Of a DNA stretch of 64,000 bases, positions 1 through 11,526 are shown piece after piece. The DNA is from Ephydatia muelleri (lineage: Eukaryota > Porifera > Demospongiae > Spongillida > Spongillidae): the NCBI GenBank assembly GCA_013339895.1, contig JABACO010000003.1, positions 9,900,909-9,964,908 on the forward strand. The letters run 5' to 3'. The notes beneath the pieces were generated by a model. That model was not told the origin of the DNA. It saw only the letters and a list, made by a program, of their open reading frames with translations, and did no database searches. Position 1 is the first letter of the stretch. Every line of letters starts with the position of its first letter. The translations under genes and the position numbers were made by a program.

Positions 1-359
1 TGGTATTCACCTCATTCTATATCATTTTGGGGGGTCAATATAGCGCGCACTTGTCGCATAGGCCTTGGCTAATTCTCTTCTGTAGCGCCCGGTTTTGCGT
101 CGTTCTATCAAGTAGCGGGGGAGGACGACGACGTTATTTACTTTTGCTGCAACACATTGCACTAGCGTTTGAGTTACCGTTCGCTATCTGTAGTGGTGGC
201 AGCTGGTATGTATGCACTAATACTAACTTTGTCTAATGGGGTACCTGTAGAGGGGCAGTGTTACCGAGCCATCATGTGTGTGATGGCGTGGCAAGGTAAA
301 GGGGAGTGGTGACAGTACAAATGTGTTAGTGGGATGGAACTGGAAGGCGTGTGATGGTA
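1..359. other. Unassigned sequence at left edge
   Basis: No recognisable gene. A 69-codon open frame at 27-236 has no known motif. I see no repeat partner elsewhere in the window. Confidence 0.3.
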
Positions 360-915
360 TATGTATGCAAGTGGGAGGGGGGGAGGGGAAATGATAGGCG
401 GGAGGAGGGGTGTGTAATGTGTAGTTGGGAGGGTATTATAAGTGGGAGGAGAGTGTAGTTTGTAGTTGGGAGGGGTGTGATAGGTGGGAGGAGGGTGTGT
501 AGTGTGTAGTTGGGAGGAGTGTGATAGGTGGGAGGAGGGTATGTAGTGTGGAGGTGGGAGGAGGGATGTGTTAGGAAGGGGTGTGAATTATGTACATGTG
601 GTTTAGGAAGGGGAGGAAGGGGTATGAGTGTGTACTACATATGTGTAGTGTAGGCGGGGTGTGATGATATTAATGTCTTCATGTGTGGTGTGAGTTGTGT
701 ACATGTGTATAGGAAGGGGTGTGTGTACATGTGCATAGTATGTGGTATGTGTATACGAAGAGGTGTTGTGTAAATGTGTGTAGGTGGGAGGAGTGTTAGT
801 TGTGTACATGTGTATAGGAAGTGGTATGAGTGTGTGCATGTGTTGTAGTGTGATGGTACAAGTGTGTGCATGTGTGTAGTGTGATGGTACAAGTGTGTGC
901 ATGTGTGTAGTGTCA
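360..915. repeat. GT/GGGAGG-rich degenerate minisatellite
   Basis: The plus strand is almost free of C and consists of variants of GTGGGAGGAGGGTGTGTAGT and then GTGTGTACATGTGTATAGG-like units. The His/Thr/Tyr-rich minus-strand frames across it are products of the repeat, not genes. Confidence 0.8.
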
Positions 916-1127
916 GTTGGCTTGTGGTTGTGTACTTTTTTGGTTTCTTTTAACCACTAAAACCACTACATGTAGTGAGGTACAGAACAACATTTGCCAA
1001 AAGTTGCATGCAGGGCCTTGGGCAAATATTGTTTGCAACTCATTGAATAAGGGTAAAAGTTCAGAGTTTACTGATTCTTTTACCCATATTAATATGACCT
1101 TCCATGGGACAGCAATTATATACTGTC

Positions 1128-1181
1128 TAATCCCTATACTGTTGGCCTTCTCCCTATACTGTTGGCCTTCTCCCTATACTT
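1128..1181 (-). repeat. Short array of the 20-bp AGGGAGAAGGCCAACAGTAT minisatellite
   Basis: Between two and three units read as TATACTGTTGGCCTTCTCCC on the plus strand. The same unit forms the larger array at 22.9-23.25 kb in the opposite orientation, and a single unit sits near 2618-2640. Confidence 0.75.
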
Positions 1182-1335
1182 GTGCATGACATTATATATC
1201 GTATTCCCTCAGACCTATAGACCTTCTGTCACAGCACATACGTGTACAGGTCTTGCCACACAACAAAATTCATGACATTGGGCCTTTGTCTTTGTGTAAA
1301 CATCCAAATTAAGATAGGATCTAGGGGCAGGTATA

Positions 1336-1336
<1 letters not shown>

Positions 1337-1373
<37 letters not shown>
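1337..1373. repeat. (CA)n microsatellite
   Basis: An uninterrupted dinucleotide run that ends in a CAACACAC variant. Open frames across it are repeat artefacts. Confidence 0.9.
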
Positions 1374-1375
<2 letters not shown>

Positions 1376-1825
1376 CACACACAGTATGTCTCAGCTTATG
1401 AAGTGGGGAACTCAAATCCCATTGCAAACATTGTTTTGTTCAGATTACACAGTGACAGAAACAGAGTAACAATGACATCAAGTTCTATGAGCTTGAAGGT
1501 GATCGAAGCAATGGCTGCATTCAACCAACTGGCATCATGAATTGCTGTTACTTCAACCTGTCCAGTTCTTGCGGAGCTATATAGCCATCCTTTCTAGGTG
1601 CTGTATGTATTTAAACTAACAATGACATTAAATGACATTTTATGTAACATATTTATCATCTGAAAGTCAATGGCAACATCTGTCAGTAACACTAATGGTT
1701 TTCAGGCATTGTATTTGCTACAGATGTTATATTTATACAAGAAGCACACCATTACTGTCTCCTATAACATCAGGGATTTACTGCACCCACCCCTCGGTTT
1801 TACACATGCCTTGTCACTTGCAGTT

Positions 1826-2060
1826 CTGTCGATTAATCCAGCTGGATGTGTTTCGCGTACTTTTTGATGGAAAAGGTGTTGATGTGGCAGAGGTTACAAG
1901 GAATACAACCTTACTGAATTCAGCACTGACTATTTTGTTGATAGATGGCATGCCAACTTTGACAAAAACGGAGATGGGTGTGCCATAGATTTCCCTCTGA
2001 AGAGGAAAAGCTGCATGCGTCCAATGGAGAAAAGTTTAAGGATTCATTCAAACCCAGTGA
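1826..2060 (+). pseudogene. Decayed copy of the C-terminal domain of the chromodomain gene at 7 kb
   Basis: Two frames together match the minus-strand protein at 6969-7365. The first reads LDVFRVLFDGKGVDV. After a one-base shift near 1888 it continues RGYKEYN and then FDKNGDGCAIDFPLKRKSC. The partner protein has DVFKFLFAGKGIGV, RGYKEYN and YDQNHDGCAIEFPMKMKSC at the same spacing. No chromodomain is visible upstream of this copy. It is either a frameshifted pseudogene or the last exon of a gene with one sequence error. The domain has no name I can assign. The next codons (to about 2215) stay open but do not resemble the partner. Confidence 0.6.
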
Positions 2061-2617
2061 CGATCTCGCTCTCCGGGCCTGTTTGTTGAACGCGTGGTTA
2101 TCCAAAAGAAGACACTTGTTGCATTGGGTCGACGTATCTTCTACAGTATTGCGTAAAGGTGAAAACCAGATTTTAATTTTAATGTTTTCAAAAACTGTGC
2201 CTAGAGAGGATTGATACCATGTTCTCTGGGCTGAAAAAGTCAAGCGCTAAGTATTCTGGAATCTAAACACGAAGCCGTTTCATACACGTGGGTCATCGCC
2301 TGATGTCTACGTACAAGCGGTAAGGAACCAGTTTTTGGTGATGTTTGGATGATGTGTAGCTTGCGCATATACATTTTGTATAGTTTCCTTGCATTTGTGT
2401 TCGGTTTGTATCCACTCCGTGTTGTAACTTAAAAAAAAAATCGGCTCGTGTTTAAACATGCGTACAGTCAACACTACGCGTACCTGTTTCAACACTGAAA
2501 GGTGCTCTAACAAGATTTTGAAGAACGGCGCGCAGCAGCAATACGTTCGTTCAAACACGAGCCATTTTTTGTGGTGGGGCGGAGGAGGGGCTTAGTACGT
2601 ATACTGTACGGTATATA

Positions 2618-2865
2618 CGTACTGTTGGCCTTCTCCATATACAATGCACGTTAGTACGCTATATATATATATAACTATAATTATTATACATATATGAGTG
2701 CATCTTTGGAAATAAAATACACACATTTATAAACACCTTATACAGTACTCGTACTGGTATATGATACGATATCTTGGCGACTTCATCTATATGAATGACA
2801 GAGTGGGAAGGGGGGAGGGCCGGAGGAGATGACTTTGTGACTCAGTTAATTGAAATTGTTTTACC
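2618..2865. other. AT-rich spacer with one minisatellite unit
   Basis: Contains a single TACTGTTGGCCTTCTCC unit and a (TA)n tract near 2660-2672. No gene is seen. Confidence 0.4.
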
Positions 2866-5800
2866 TTAGTGTTTTCGCTGCTTCTTTCTACACAACTTGA
2901 TTCCTTCACTCCAGTAGGCAGTGTCGTTCTTCGTATACATCCTTCTCTTTCGGCTAAGTAGAGAATTTGCTGATATTCTTTGCTCAGTTAGCATGATCTC
3001 CTCAGTGGGGTCCCATTTGCAGGAACTGAAGTAACTGTGCTTAGCAAATAGCAACGTCGTTTAACTTCTCAACACCTGTCAAATTATGAGATGTATTATC
3101 ATATGGTAATGCTATATTCTCACCTTGGCAACTGAATTGTTTTATGTTACCATGCCGCCTTATCATTTGTGGCACATGGACTGCCATAACATGCATGTAT
3201 GGAGTTACATTGCTTTTTTGATATCCTTGTGCAAATTTGGAAAGGGAGATAAAAGAAGATATCCATTTTTTTGCCTATAGCAAAGGTATAAATATCAGTG
3301 GTGTAATACAAATACATGTATTATTTTAGTAGCATCCCACCTTTCTTTCTACCTCATCAGCATCAGGCATCCAGCTTCCTATTGATGAATACAGATCCTC
3401 AAAATCCTTTATGAAATAACGTATGAATTTGCATTTTGATGCACATTACATGTACCTTCCATAGTTTTGCTATTGTTTTGCAACATGTAGAAGGCAAAAT
3501 ATCTGGAAAGTATTGTGGTAACTTTGCAAGTACTTTCTTCTTGTCACTGCCACCCAGAGATGTCCAATCAAGTGCTTGAGATTCTTTTTTTCTCCAAATA
3601 GAAAATGATACACCACAGGATTGAATTTTGGACACCAGTTTCTTCAAAATAGCACCTTGTAGTGGGTCTGCTTGTTTCCTGCAAACTTTGATGTCACTTT
3701 CTACGGCTTGATTGATAATGTTCTCTAGGAGCACATCAATAATCCGGAGCAATAGATGGAGCTCATCAGGCACTACATGGTCAAGTTCAACAGGTAAGAG
3801 AGGTTGGTACTTCACTCCATAAGACTCCTTAGTGTTTGAACTTGACTGTGTACGTGTAGAGGCACACTGTTTTATGTCTTCAATGGACCGTGCCTGGTGC
3901 ACCTTTGAAGTATCCCAACTGTGGAATATATATGTATACATGTACATGTACATGTACTCTGTCAATGTAGGAATGACAGATTAACTAATCGATCAATGGC
4001 TGGTATTATGCACCATATGCAGGCATATGTAGAATTGGCCTGGCCCAGTCCCATAAACATTAGAAGGAACTTGAAGACACAAGATTTATACATACATTTA
4101 AATTATAAGTGAATTGGGCTACAGGCACATGTACCTTTAGATCTCCTCCCAAGTAGAACTCCAGTTTGTATACTTTCCCACCAACGTCAATACATTTGGA
4201 TGCCATGAGTGCCTGAATTCCATCCAGTAGTGGATGAAGTGTTTCAGATAGCAGTTGATATGATTCAGGCATCTTAACCACAGCCAGCGTATGATTATCT
4301 GTTGAAGAAGTTTAGTTGTACATGTAATAGCATCTCTTATGTGCATGTACATGTATGTATAAATGACCTCTTGGTGACAGAACACGCTTTTGAAGGTTCA
4401 GTAGTGAAAACAAAAGCAGAAAAAAGCTTGAGCATCTGCTAAATTTTGCCCCATCACCACTGAGTTTCACTCTGACGACATCCTCAATCAATTCTGGATG
4501 GAATGCCACCTGATGCGTATACAAAATTTATTGGGGTAAACTTATTATTGTACATGTACTTACAAGTTCTTCAATTGTGTCACTCAACATTTCATTCACA
4601 CTGCAGTATACTCCATTGTGTGGTTCTGGTACTCTGTGAATCTTTCTTCTTAGGTGTACATTCATCTCAGTACGAACTTTTTTTATCTTGTATGACCGTG
4701 GTGTTGAAGGAAGAATGGTGGATAGCTCATGGTAGAATGTGTCACTGGCATTGAACTTGTCCATTAAGTACAACACCTGCAAAAAAAAATGCACTGACAT
4801 GTACATGGTCAAAAATGATTACATGTATTGGAAATGTTTGTACATGCCTATGGCTTTTGTTCATATGGCTTCTGTACATGTATAATACATTAACATTACT
4901 CATTGTAGGTTTGTTTATGGTAATAATTGCAAGTACTGTAATGTAAATCCCACTTTCATTTGGTGTACAGTAAAGCAGAATGGTCAGGAAGCCGGTTGTA
5001 CATGTATGTGAAGGGTTGATTCTGGATTTGAGCATGTGTGGAGGGCTATTAACAGAGTAATAGAGTACACTATGAATTATATCTTGAAGGGAGGGTATTA
5101 ATTGTTTCCAAACACACATACACACACAAACACACACATACACACACGCACATGCACAGTTTGCACAATATTTACATGTATACATTTTGGTCTTTGGTAC
5201 ATGTACGTGTGTGAAGTAAAGATGTACATGTAAAAAGGGACAGATGTACAGGTAAGCCATCTATATGAATTACAGATTGTGGATGATAGCTATCATAACT
5301 ACTGGGTAGTTGGGTAGTCACAATGATAATTTAGCAGCCCAAAAAAGGAATCCATTGTCAGATGTGAAACAATGTTAGGATACACACACTTACACACATA
5401 CACACACTCATACACACACACATGCACACACAACACACACACACACCACGCACAGTTTATCATGTATTGGGTAATGACAATCATAAATTAGCAACCCAAC
5501 AAAGGAATGCATAAACACATGTTTCAGCATAAACACGTGGGAAACATGTGTTTACAGTGTATATGTACAGTTACAATGAAACTTTTACTTTGTGTCATCA
5601 GTCTTGGTTAGGACTGTCATCCCAGAGGTGCAATTGTACACCCTGGTGTACTGAAGGAACTTACACTGTGCATGTGTTTATACTTCAACAGAAACATTTA
5701 GTACAAGTCCTTTTAGGATCAGTAAAGCTTTAATCATTTTTGACAGGCTGGACTAGCAGAGCTGTATTTAGAAACTACATGTGGATAGTATTTTTTCCCT

Positions 5801-6866
5801 CTTTTAGCCCTTCACACTCCCCAGCCCATTTTCCTCATTGCATAGATATATACATGTACATGTTTAATATATGCCTTTAGTATACAGAAGGAGAATTGCA
5901 AAAACCACCAAAGTTCATGAACCTGTCTATAATCTCATTGTCTATAAACTAGCTGTCATAAATGGTATGACTAGCCATTTAAATAGTGAATAGTCCAGTT
6001 TGTCTAATATGAGATGGTTTTATTTCTTTCTTCAGATGACTGGGAAGAACAAATGTATGGTCATTCTGTGAATATTTGTCTCGTTCCCAGACTATGAGTT
6101 ACATGTACCGGTATATTATTGTACATGCACTGGTGCATATATGTGTGTTTGTGAGAGTGCGATTCACCTGCAAGAGCTTATTCTTCTCATCGGGAGCTGG
6201 ATCATCAGGAATGGGTATTGCGGGTGGGGGCTTCGTGCGTAGATCTACCAGCACTGCGCGATGGCTTGTTAATGTTTCCAATTGCAGCATTGTTGGAGCA
6301 AGTCCGTAACTTTCCGCAAACCAGAGTGCAACTTCTGCATTCTCCTTAAACTCAAGGAGTTTTCTCCTCGCGTGTCTCGGAGAAAGTTCATGCATTGGTT
6401 TTCCACTGTTGGCCCGTTCATATGTCATACGCGCTATTTCTTTATAAAGCGAGGCGATTTCCTTTTCTAATCCATCACACTTCAAAGATATCTCTTCAAA
6501 TTCTTCACGATCATCGAAGTTTCCTTGGTTAAAGTTTCCTTGGTATTCTCCGTGCAAAACTTTGACAAGTGTACTACCATCCATAATTGCGAGCTTTTTT
6601 CTACCTTTTGCAGACTTGCACTGGCTTACAATTTTTCTGCATCGGTTCGTCAGAAGTTTGTTCATCCGTTCACTGTCTTCTCGAATAGCCACACAGTTGC
6701 CTACAATGCTCCTGTTCAGTTCTTTGATCAGTTTGCATCCATCGCACTTTCCTTCCTCATACCATTTGTAGAGTAGCTTATTAGGAAGTCTTAGTCCAAA
6801 CACTGCAGCGGAATCGTGATCTTTAGCAGATTCTATTATTGCTAAATGCACTAGGTCTTCAGCCAT
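2866..6866 (-). CDS. Nine-exon transposase-like gene (SGDG / LGGD / CxxC type), probably damaged
   Basis: Exons (transcript order): 6866-6168, 4776-4564, 4509-4368, 4298-4135, 4069-about 3985, about 3926-3456, about 3406-3342, 3274-3124, 3075-2866. Most have GT/AG borders and matching phases. Exon 1 encodes a coiled-coil region with a CDGC pair and ends near AEVALWFAESYGL. Later exons carry NASDTFYHEL, PRSYKIKK, VKLSGDGAKFSR, DNHTLAVVKMPESY, YLGGDLK, FLLMFMGL, YACIWC, ELDHVVPDELHLLLR, VTPYMHVMAVHVP and SCKWDPTEE. From memory these motifs recur, in this order, in a family of uncharacterised metazoan proteins. The two aspartates, CxxC and glutamate resemble a DDE transposase core, which is an inference. 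Two problems: the junction between exons 5 and 6 has no in-frame canonical splice, and exon 9 needs a one-base shift near 3045. No flanking inverted repeats were found, so it may be a host gene or an old element copy. Confidence 0.6.
5100..5460. repeat. CA-rich microsatellite patches inside an intron
   Basis: Imperfect CACACATACACA runs near 5112-5152 and 5390-5452, within the large first intron (6167-4777) of the transposase-like gene. The Cys/Val-rich minus-strand frames over them are artefacts. Confidence 0.8.
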
Positions 6867-6968
6867 GAGTCGCGCGGAACTTACTACCGATATATAGTCT
6901 GTAACCTTCAGCGCTTAACTTGATATGTAAGATTCATGAAAAAATTACAAAAACAAACATGTATACAT

Positions 6969-7626
6969 TTAGACACGTTTTTTAACTACAAAAATGTAAA
7001 GGCGTTCAAAGAACATTTTCTTGTCAATATTTTCTTTCTGTTTATAAGATCTTGTCCATATGATGCAACTCTTCATTTTCATAGGAAACTCTATCGCACA
7101 TCCATCATGATTTTGGTCATAATGGACATACCATTCGTCAGGAAAATATTTGCTGTCAAAATCCACAGGATTGTACTCTTTATAGCCTCTTTCAACACCG
7201 ATTCCTTTGCCCGCAAAGAGAAATTTAAAAACGTCAGTTGGCATGTCAAGAGTCAAACGATTTTTCCGAATTGTTCCAGCCGATAATGAGCGGGCGACGT
7301 TGAAAATAAACAGACTCGCACAGTCTAAGACAGTACGCATCAAAGGGCGTGGATTTGCAAATTCCCTGTATATGCGGAATGAATATGTCAATCTCCTCAA
7401 TATGTAGCGTACCTTAACAGATCAGGGGTGACACTGTTTTGACACACCCAAGACGCTTCTTCCTTGGGGTAATCCTGCCATAGCACTAGAAACTCGTGTT
7501 TTTTACCCTGCACGAAAATCTGGTTACAGCACGTAGATGTCTACAGGATTTACCTTCTTTCGTGATGCCCACAATTCTTTCCACCGGATAGTAATCAGAC
7601 ATAATGCAAGTGGCACGTTGCGTCAT
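6969..7626 (-). CDS. Chromodomain protein with an unnamed C-terminal domain
   Basis: Exon 1 (ATG at 7602, or in frame at 7626, to 7554) encodes YYPVERIVGITKE. Exon 2 (7507-7413) encodes KKHEFLVLWQDYPKEEASWV. Together these are a chromodomain: the aromatic/VERIV strand, then the LVLW and YPKEEASWV segments. Chromodomains bind methylated histone tails, which suggests a chromatin role. Exon 3 (7365-6969) begins EFANPRPLMRTVLDC and carries VFKFLFAGKGIGVERGYKEYN and DQNHDGCAIEFPMKMKSC, a domain I cannot name but which recurs at 1.83-2.06 kb. The two introns are only 46 and 47 bp. The exon 1-2 join is off by one base at a GGG run, probably a sequence error or recent damage. The gene ends about 100 bp upstream of the next minus-strand gene. 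Confidence 0.6.
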
Positions 7627-7820
7627 GTTAAAATTAAATTAATTACAATATGAGCGTGCAGTTGAGTGGTCTCGACTGGTTTTTTTAAGCATCAATAAAA
7701 AAATTGAAAAAGTGGTGCACACGGGTACAGAAAATATAGCCTCGCTCGTGTTGATCAGCCAAGATAAACTTGACACAGCGGTTGCATGGCCAATCCATCA
7801 GCTGCTCAGCGGCGTAAATT

Positions 7821-7857
7821 CAGTGTTCGCCCCATAATATTCATGGGGCGAACACTG
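7821..7857. repeat. 14-bp perfect hairpin
   Basis: CAGTGTTCGCCCCA and its reverse complement are separated by the 9-base loop TAATATTCA. It could be the relic of a foldback element. No second copy was found. Confidence 0.7.
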
Positions 7858-8760
7858 AGGGGGTAACACGCACAGAACCACTATCAGCTAGTATAGTGCA
7901 CGAAGCGTAGTAAAGCCATTCGATCGATTATAATATTGTAGCTCATGTTTTGTATCCCATAGGCAAGCCCCAGAATTTGGCTAGTTGGGCGTAGTCCGAC
8001 ATCGCGTATTTGGCGGGGCAAACCGTTTGCTATTTAGACTGAAGCTATTAACAGTGCTCTAGATCCGAAGATATACTTATGGTTCCATCTGACGGACAGC
8101 TCGCCTCTCACGTGATCAATTGCATGAAGTTATTAATAATTATAGGTAGATTGACTTATAACTAGCTTACTTAACTAAACCATAGCGTACAAGATCCGGG
8201 GCGGAGCCTGAGTCCATATATGGCATGACCGCCATTTTTAATGGCAATCATTGAATTAGGAACACCAGTGACCTTAATGGCTTTCCAATCACCAGGAACC
8301 AAAGCATTTAATAGTAAAAATGCTCCCATACCATGATAAAACACTCCAATGGATATTGAACCAGGAACCTGGGGAATTAGTGTTTTCTAATCACAGACAA
8401 GACTTATAAATAGTGGAATATTATAATTAGGTCATAAAAAGTACATTTTGTGTACATGTCTATGGAAACCACTATTTTGACTCTTGGAACCAAAACTTTC
8501 AATACAAACCCCACATTTTAAATGCTGGATGTATTTCAGCTAATAGAGCTGAACATGTTTCCAGGGGAATTAAGGTTTATTGTATTTAGTTACTTAGTAA
8601 TATTCAAGTTTAGTAATTTTTAATACAAAATCAATTCATGTACACTTGAATATTATTGGTAAACAAAAAGAGAGAAAATTTAAAAAAAAACTTTTCAAAC
8701 ATCTCGAATAGAATGAACTCCAAAACATTCAGAATATGCAAACTTGTAATTTTGATAAAT
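7858..8760. other. Non-coding stretch
   Basis: AT-rich. No exon-like frame, repeat array or inverted repeat was recognised beyond the hairpin at its left edge. Confidence 0.4.
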
Positions 8761-8789
8761 TCGGGTGACCGCTCATTTCTCCATATGGT

Positions 8790-9160
8790 CAGAGGACGAA
8801 GTACATCCTCCAACTCCTCTTCTCTTTACGCAGCCACCGCCGCTAGATACATTGCTGCCCCCCTACCGTCCGCCGCCAGCAGCAGCTGCAGCACTGCCCC
8901 TGCCGAGCAGAGCTGCCCCCACCGCCACCAGCAGCAGCAGCAGCGCTGCCCCCACTGCCAACAGCAGAGCTGCCCCCACCTCCAGCAGCAGTCTAAGCAG
9001 GAGCACCACCGCTACCTGCACCAGCCCCACCACCGGCACCAGTATTGGCACCAGTGCCCCCACCACCACTTCACCTGCTGCCACCCTGGCCGCTGCCACC
9101 ACCACCCGCATGGCTCCCATGGCCAGAACCAGGCCGCCACGGCCATAGAAGAGGCTGGGG
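8790..9160 (+). repeat. CAG/CCA/GCC-rich low-complexity tract, possibly coding
   Basis: Trinucleotide-rich DNA leaves several frames open on both strands. One plus frame (8765-9148) reads as Pro/Ala/Ser/Thr-rich, another (8656-9261) as Gln/His/Pro/Cys-rich. None has a domain. A low-complexity exon is possible, but openness in all frames is what such composition gives by chance. It lies between a non-coding stretch and the MITE at 9.3 kb. Confidence 0.45.
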
Positions 9161-9310
9161 GAGACAAAGAGGACAAGGCGGAACCGTACAGAACATTAAG
9201 AACTCATATACATATAATTTCTATTATTAAATTGTTTAACCTCCCTCCCTTCGAAAATTAAAATTAATTTGTGACCACTTATACAGATGCCAGAGGAAAA
9301 AACTTATGAA

Positions 9311-9601
9311 ACAAGTAAATAAAAACATTCTCTAACGAGAAAGTTGTTGGTATATAGGATTGACCAATGGTGGTGTAAAAAGCACGGAAACAAGAGTGAC
9401 AGAAATTTGACTGGAAAATTGAAATAGGCCTATATTTAGCACACTACCGTTATAACATGAGTAATTAATGGGCTAAATATAGGCCTATTTCAATTTACCA
9501 GTCAAATTTCTGTCACTCTTGTTTCCGTGCTTTTTACACCACCATTGGTCAATCCTATATACCAACAACTTTCTCGTTAGAGAATGTTTTTATTTACTTG
9601 T
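9311..9601. mobile_element. Foldback MITE, family M1 (copy a)
   Basis: Arms of about 125 bp are almost perfect inverted copies. The left begins ACAAGTAAATAAAAACATTC and the right ends GAATGTTTTTATTTACTTGT. The arms meet around CTATATTTAGCAC/GTGCTAAATATAG-like sequence. It has no coding capacity. Related copies lie at about 40.25, 44.2 and 47.27 kb. The right end abuts the first base of the element A gag remnant. Confidence 0.85.
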
Positions 9602-9751
9602 GTACAATTAAAAGATGCGTTGAAAAAACATTTTCAAAAAAAGGTTTGCATCCTCGCGGAGAGGGTGAAGTTTACTTTTAGGCACAGGAAAGAAGAGGAA
9701 ACGGTAACACAATTCCTCCATTGCACTGCGAGCAATAGCAGGAAATTGTGA
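9602..9751 (+). pseudogene. gag: Gag fragment of element A
   Basis: Encodes LKDALKKHFQKKV, ILAERVKFTFRHR and ETVTQFLHC, which resembles the capsid segment of Ty3/gypsy Gag proteins (LxxHFxPxxxxIxERxKF... then ExxxxxFxxxL). It stops at a TGA at 9749. The zinc-knuckle region and the protease DTG motif that should follow are missing, so a deletion joins it to the protease end. Confidence 0.65.
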
Positions 9752-10953
9752 GTTCGGGGCATCCTTATCGGAACACATTGGTGGCATACACAAATGTCCC
9801 AGTGGAGACTCCAGGGGAAACAGAGGTGCGAGTTCGGGCATTTGGAAGGGTAAAACATCTGTTGGTTTCAGTTGTAAAGGAACAGGATAAACCTTTGTTT
9901 GGCTTAGACTGGTGTGTTAGTTTCAATTTGAATATGCCGAAAGGAGTTACCATCTGTAATGTCAAGCCTAAATTGAAGAAGGAATCAGGTAGTATGGAAC
10001 ATCAGGAATATACCGAACTAGCATCGTTACTTTTTGAGTTTGGCGAACTTTTCGCTGAGGAATCTGGCACAATAGTTGGGGACAAGGCAGTTGTGCACCT
10101 AAAAGAAGAAGCTGTACCAAAGCTGTACTCAGTTCGTCCTATTCCGTTTCCTATGAAAAAGGCCGTGGAAGACGAACTTAATCGATTAGTAAAACAAGAT
10201 ATCTTGGAGATAGTCGACACAACAAAAAACCCAATTGAATGGGCCTCTCCCCTGGTATGTGTTCCCAAGAGCAGTGGTGGAGTTCGCCTCTGTGTGGATT
10301 TTAGAGTGACTATCAACCCGCACGTGTACGTAGACCCACACCCCCTCCCGAGGTTCGAGGACATCATAGCCAAACTAAGTGGCAGCAAAACATTCTCAGT
10401 CGTTGACCATACTGATGCATACCTCCAGATGGAAGTTGATCCTTCATCTAGAAAGTTCATGGTTGTTGCAACACATAAGGGATACTTCCAGTATAAGAGA
10501 TTGCCTTTTGGGGTTAACTTTGCATCAGCTATTTTCCAGAAAACAATGGAAATTTTTTTAGCAGGTATAGATAAAGTGGCAGTTTATATTGACGACATCA
10601 CAGTTGAAGGGTCATCGAAAGAGGAACACATTCATATTCTCCGAGAGGTATTCGTCAGGCTGAGAGATGCAAATGTGCGGGCAAAGAAATCAAAGTGCAG
10701 ATTTGTACAAAAGGAGGTTGTGTATTTAGGATACAGAATAGATGAACATGGAGTAAACCCTACAGAGGAGCATTTGGAAGCCATACGAAGCATGCCCACC
10801 CCCACAAATGCTAAGGAGCTACGTTCATTTTTGGGGATGATAAACTATTACTCTCGTTTCATAGCAAATCTACAACCAATTTGTGCCCCACTTCATGCCC
10901 TTACCAAGCATTCAGCAAACTGGACATGGTCCAAGGAGAGTGATAAAATTTGA
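9748..10953 (+). pseudogene. pol: Pol part 1 of element A: protease end and reverse transcriptase
   Basis: The first 60 codons resemble the end of a retroviral-type protease (KPLFGLDWCVSFNLN). The catalytic DTG is absent. Reverse transcriptase follows with ASPLVCVPKSSGGVRLCVDF, PLPRFEDIIAKLSGSKTFSV, KRLPFGVNFASAIFQKTM and the active-site VYIDDI. It then runs through the thumb (LGYRIDEHGVNP, ELRSFLGMINYYSRFI) and stops after WTWSKESDKI, where a one-base shift leads into RNase H at 10950. Confidence 0.9.
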
Positions 10954-11521
10954 AACTGATTTTGTCTGCTAGGGACACATTGGTGCACTACAGGGAGGAA
11001 TTGCCCCTCATCCTCGAAACAGATGCAAGTGATCGAGGTGTTGGTGCAGTGCTTTTACATCAACTACCAGACAAATCAGAGAGACCTGTGGCATTTGCTT
11101 CACGAACCTTCCTGGATTGTGAAAAGAATTATTCAGTAATTGACAAGGAGGCATTGGCCATTATTTTCAGCGTTACAAAGTTCTACCAATATGTGTATGG
11201 CCGAAAATTCACCCTGCGTACAGATCACAAACCGTTGGAACACATCTTAGGGGCAAACCAGGAAATTCCGAAGATGGCTGCTAATAGACTTCAAAGGTGG
11301 GCCATAACACTTAGTGCATAGATTTGCAGTATGTGAAAGGGAAGGAGAATTTGTTGGCAGATTCATTGTCAAGATTGCCTATGAATGTGTCAAGCACATC
11401 AGCTGAAGAAGATGTTGGCCATCATAGTGCCTTACTCAATGTACGAATTGAGGACTTACCAATGTCAAAAAGAGATCTTCAGAAAGGACACGTCAAGATC
11501 CGCTACTTGCGCAGGCTATAA
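10950..11521 (+). pseudogene. pol: Pol part 2 of element A: RNase H and linker
   Basis: RNase H has its acidic residues in ILETDASDRGVGAVL, VIDKEALAI and LRTDHKPLEHIL. The frame breaks at a one-base deletion near 11318, expected to read LSAYDLQYVKG. It resumes at QYVKGKENLLADSLSRLP (11324-11521). A further one-base shift near 11497 moves the linker QDPLLAQAINCVDRGW into the next frame. Confidence 0.85.
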
Positions 11522-11526
11522 ATTGT

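Noticed and set aside
603-902. Minus-strand His/Thr/Tyr-rich open frames of 85-99 codons
   Set aside because: They arise from the GT-rich minisatellite; two frames are open at once and no domain is present.
8656-9261. 201-codon Gln/His/Cys/Pro-rich frame as a gene
   Set aside because: Overlapping frames on both strands are equally open because of trinucleotide-rich DNA; kept only as a low-complexity tract.
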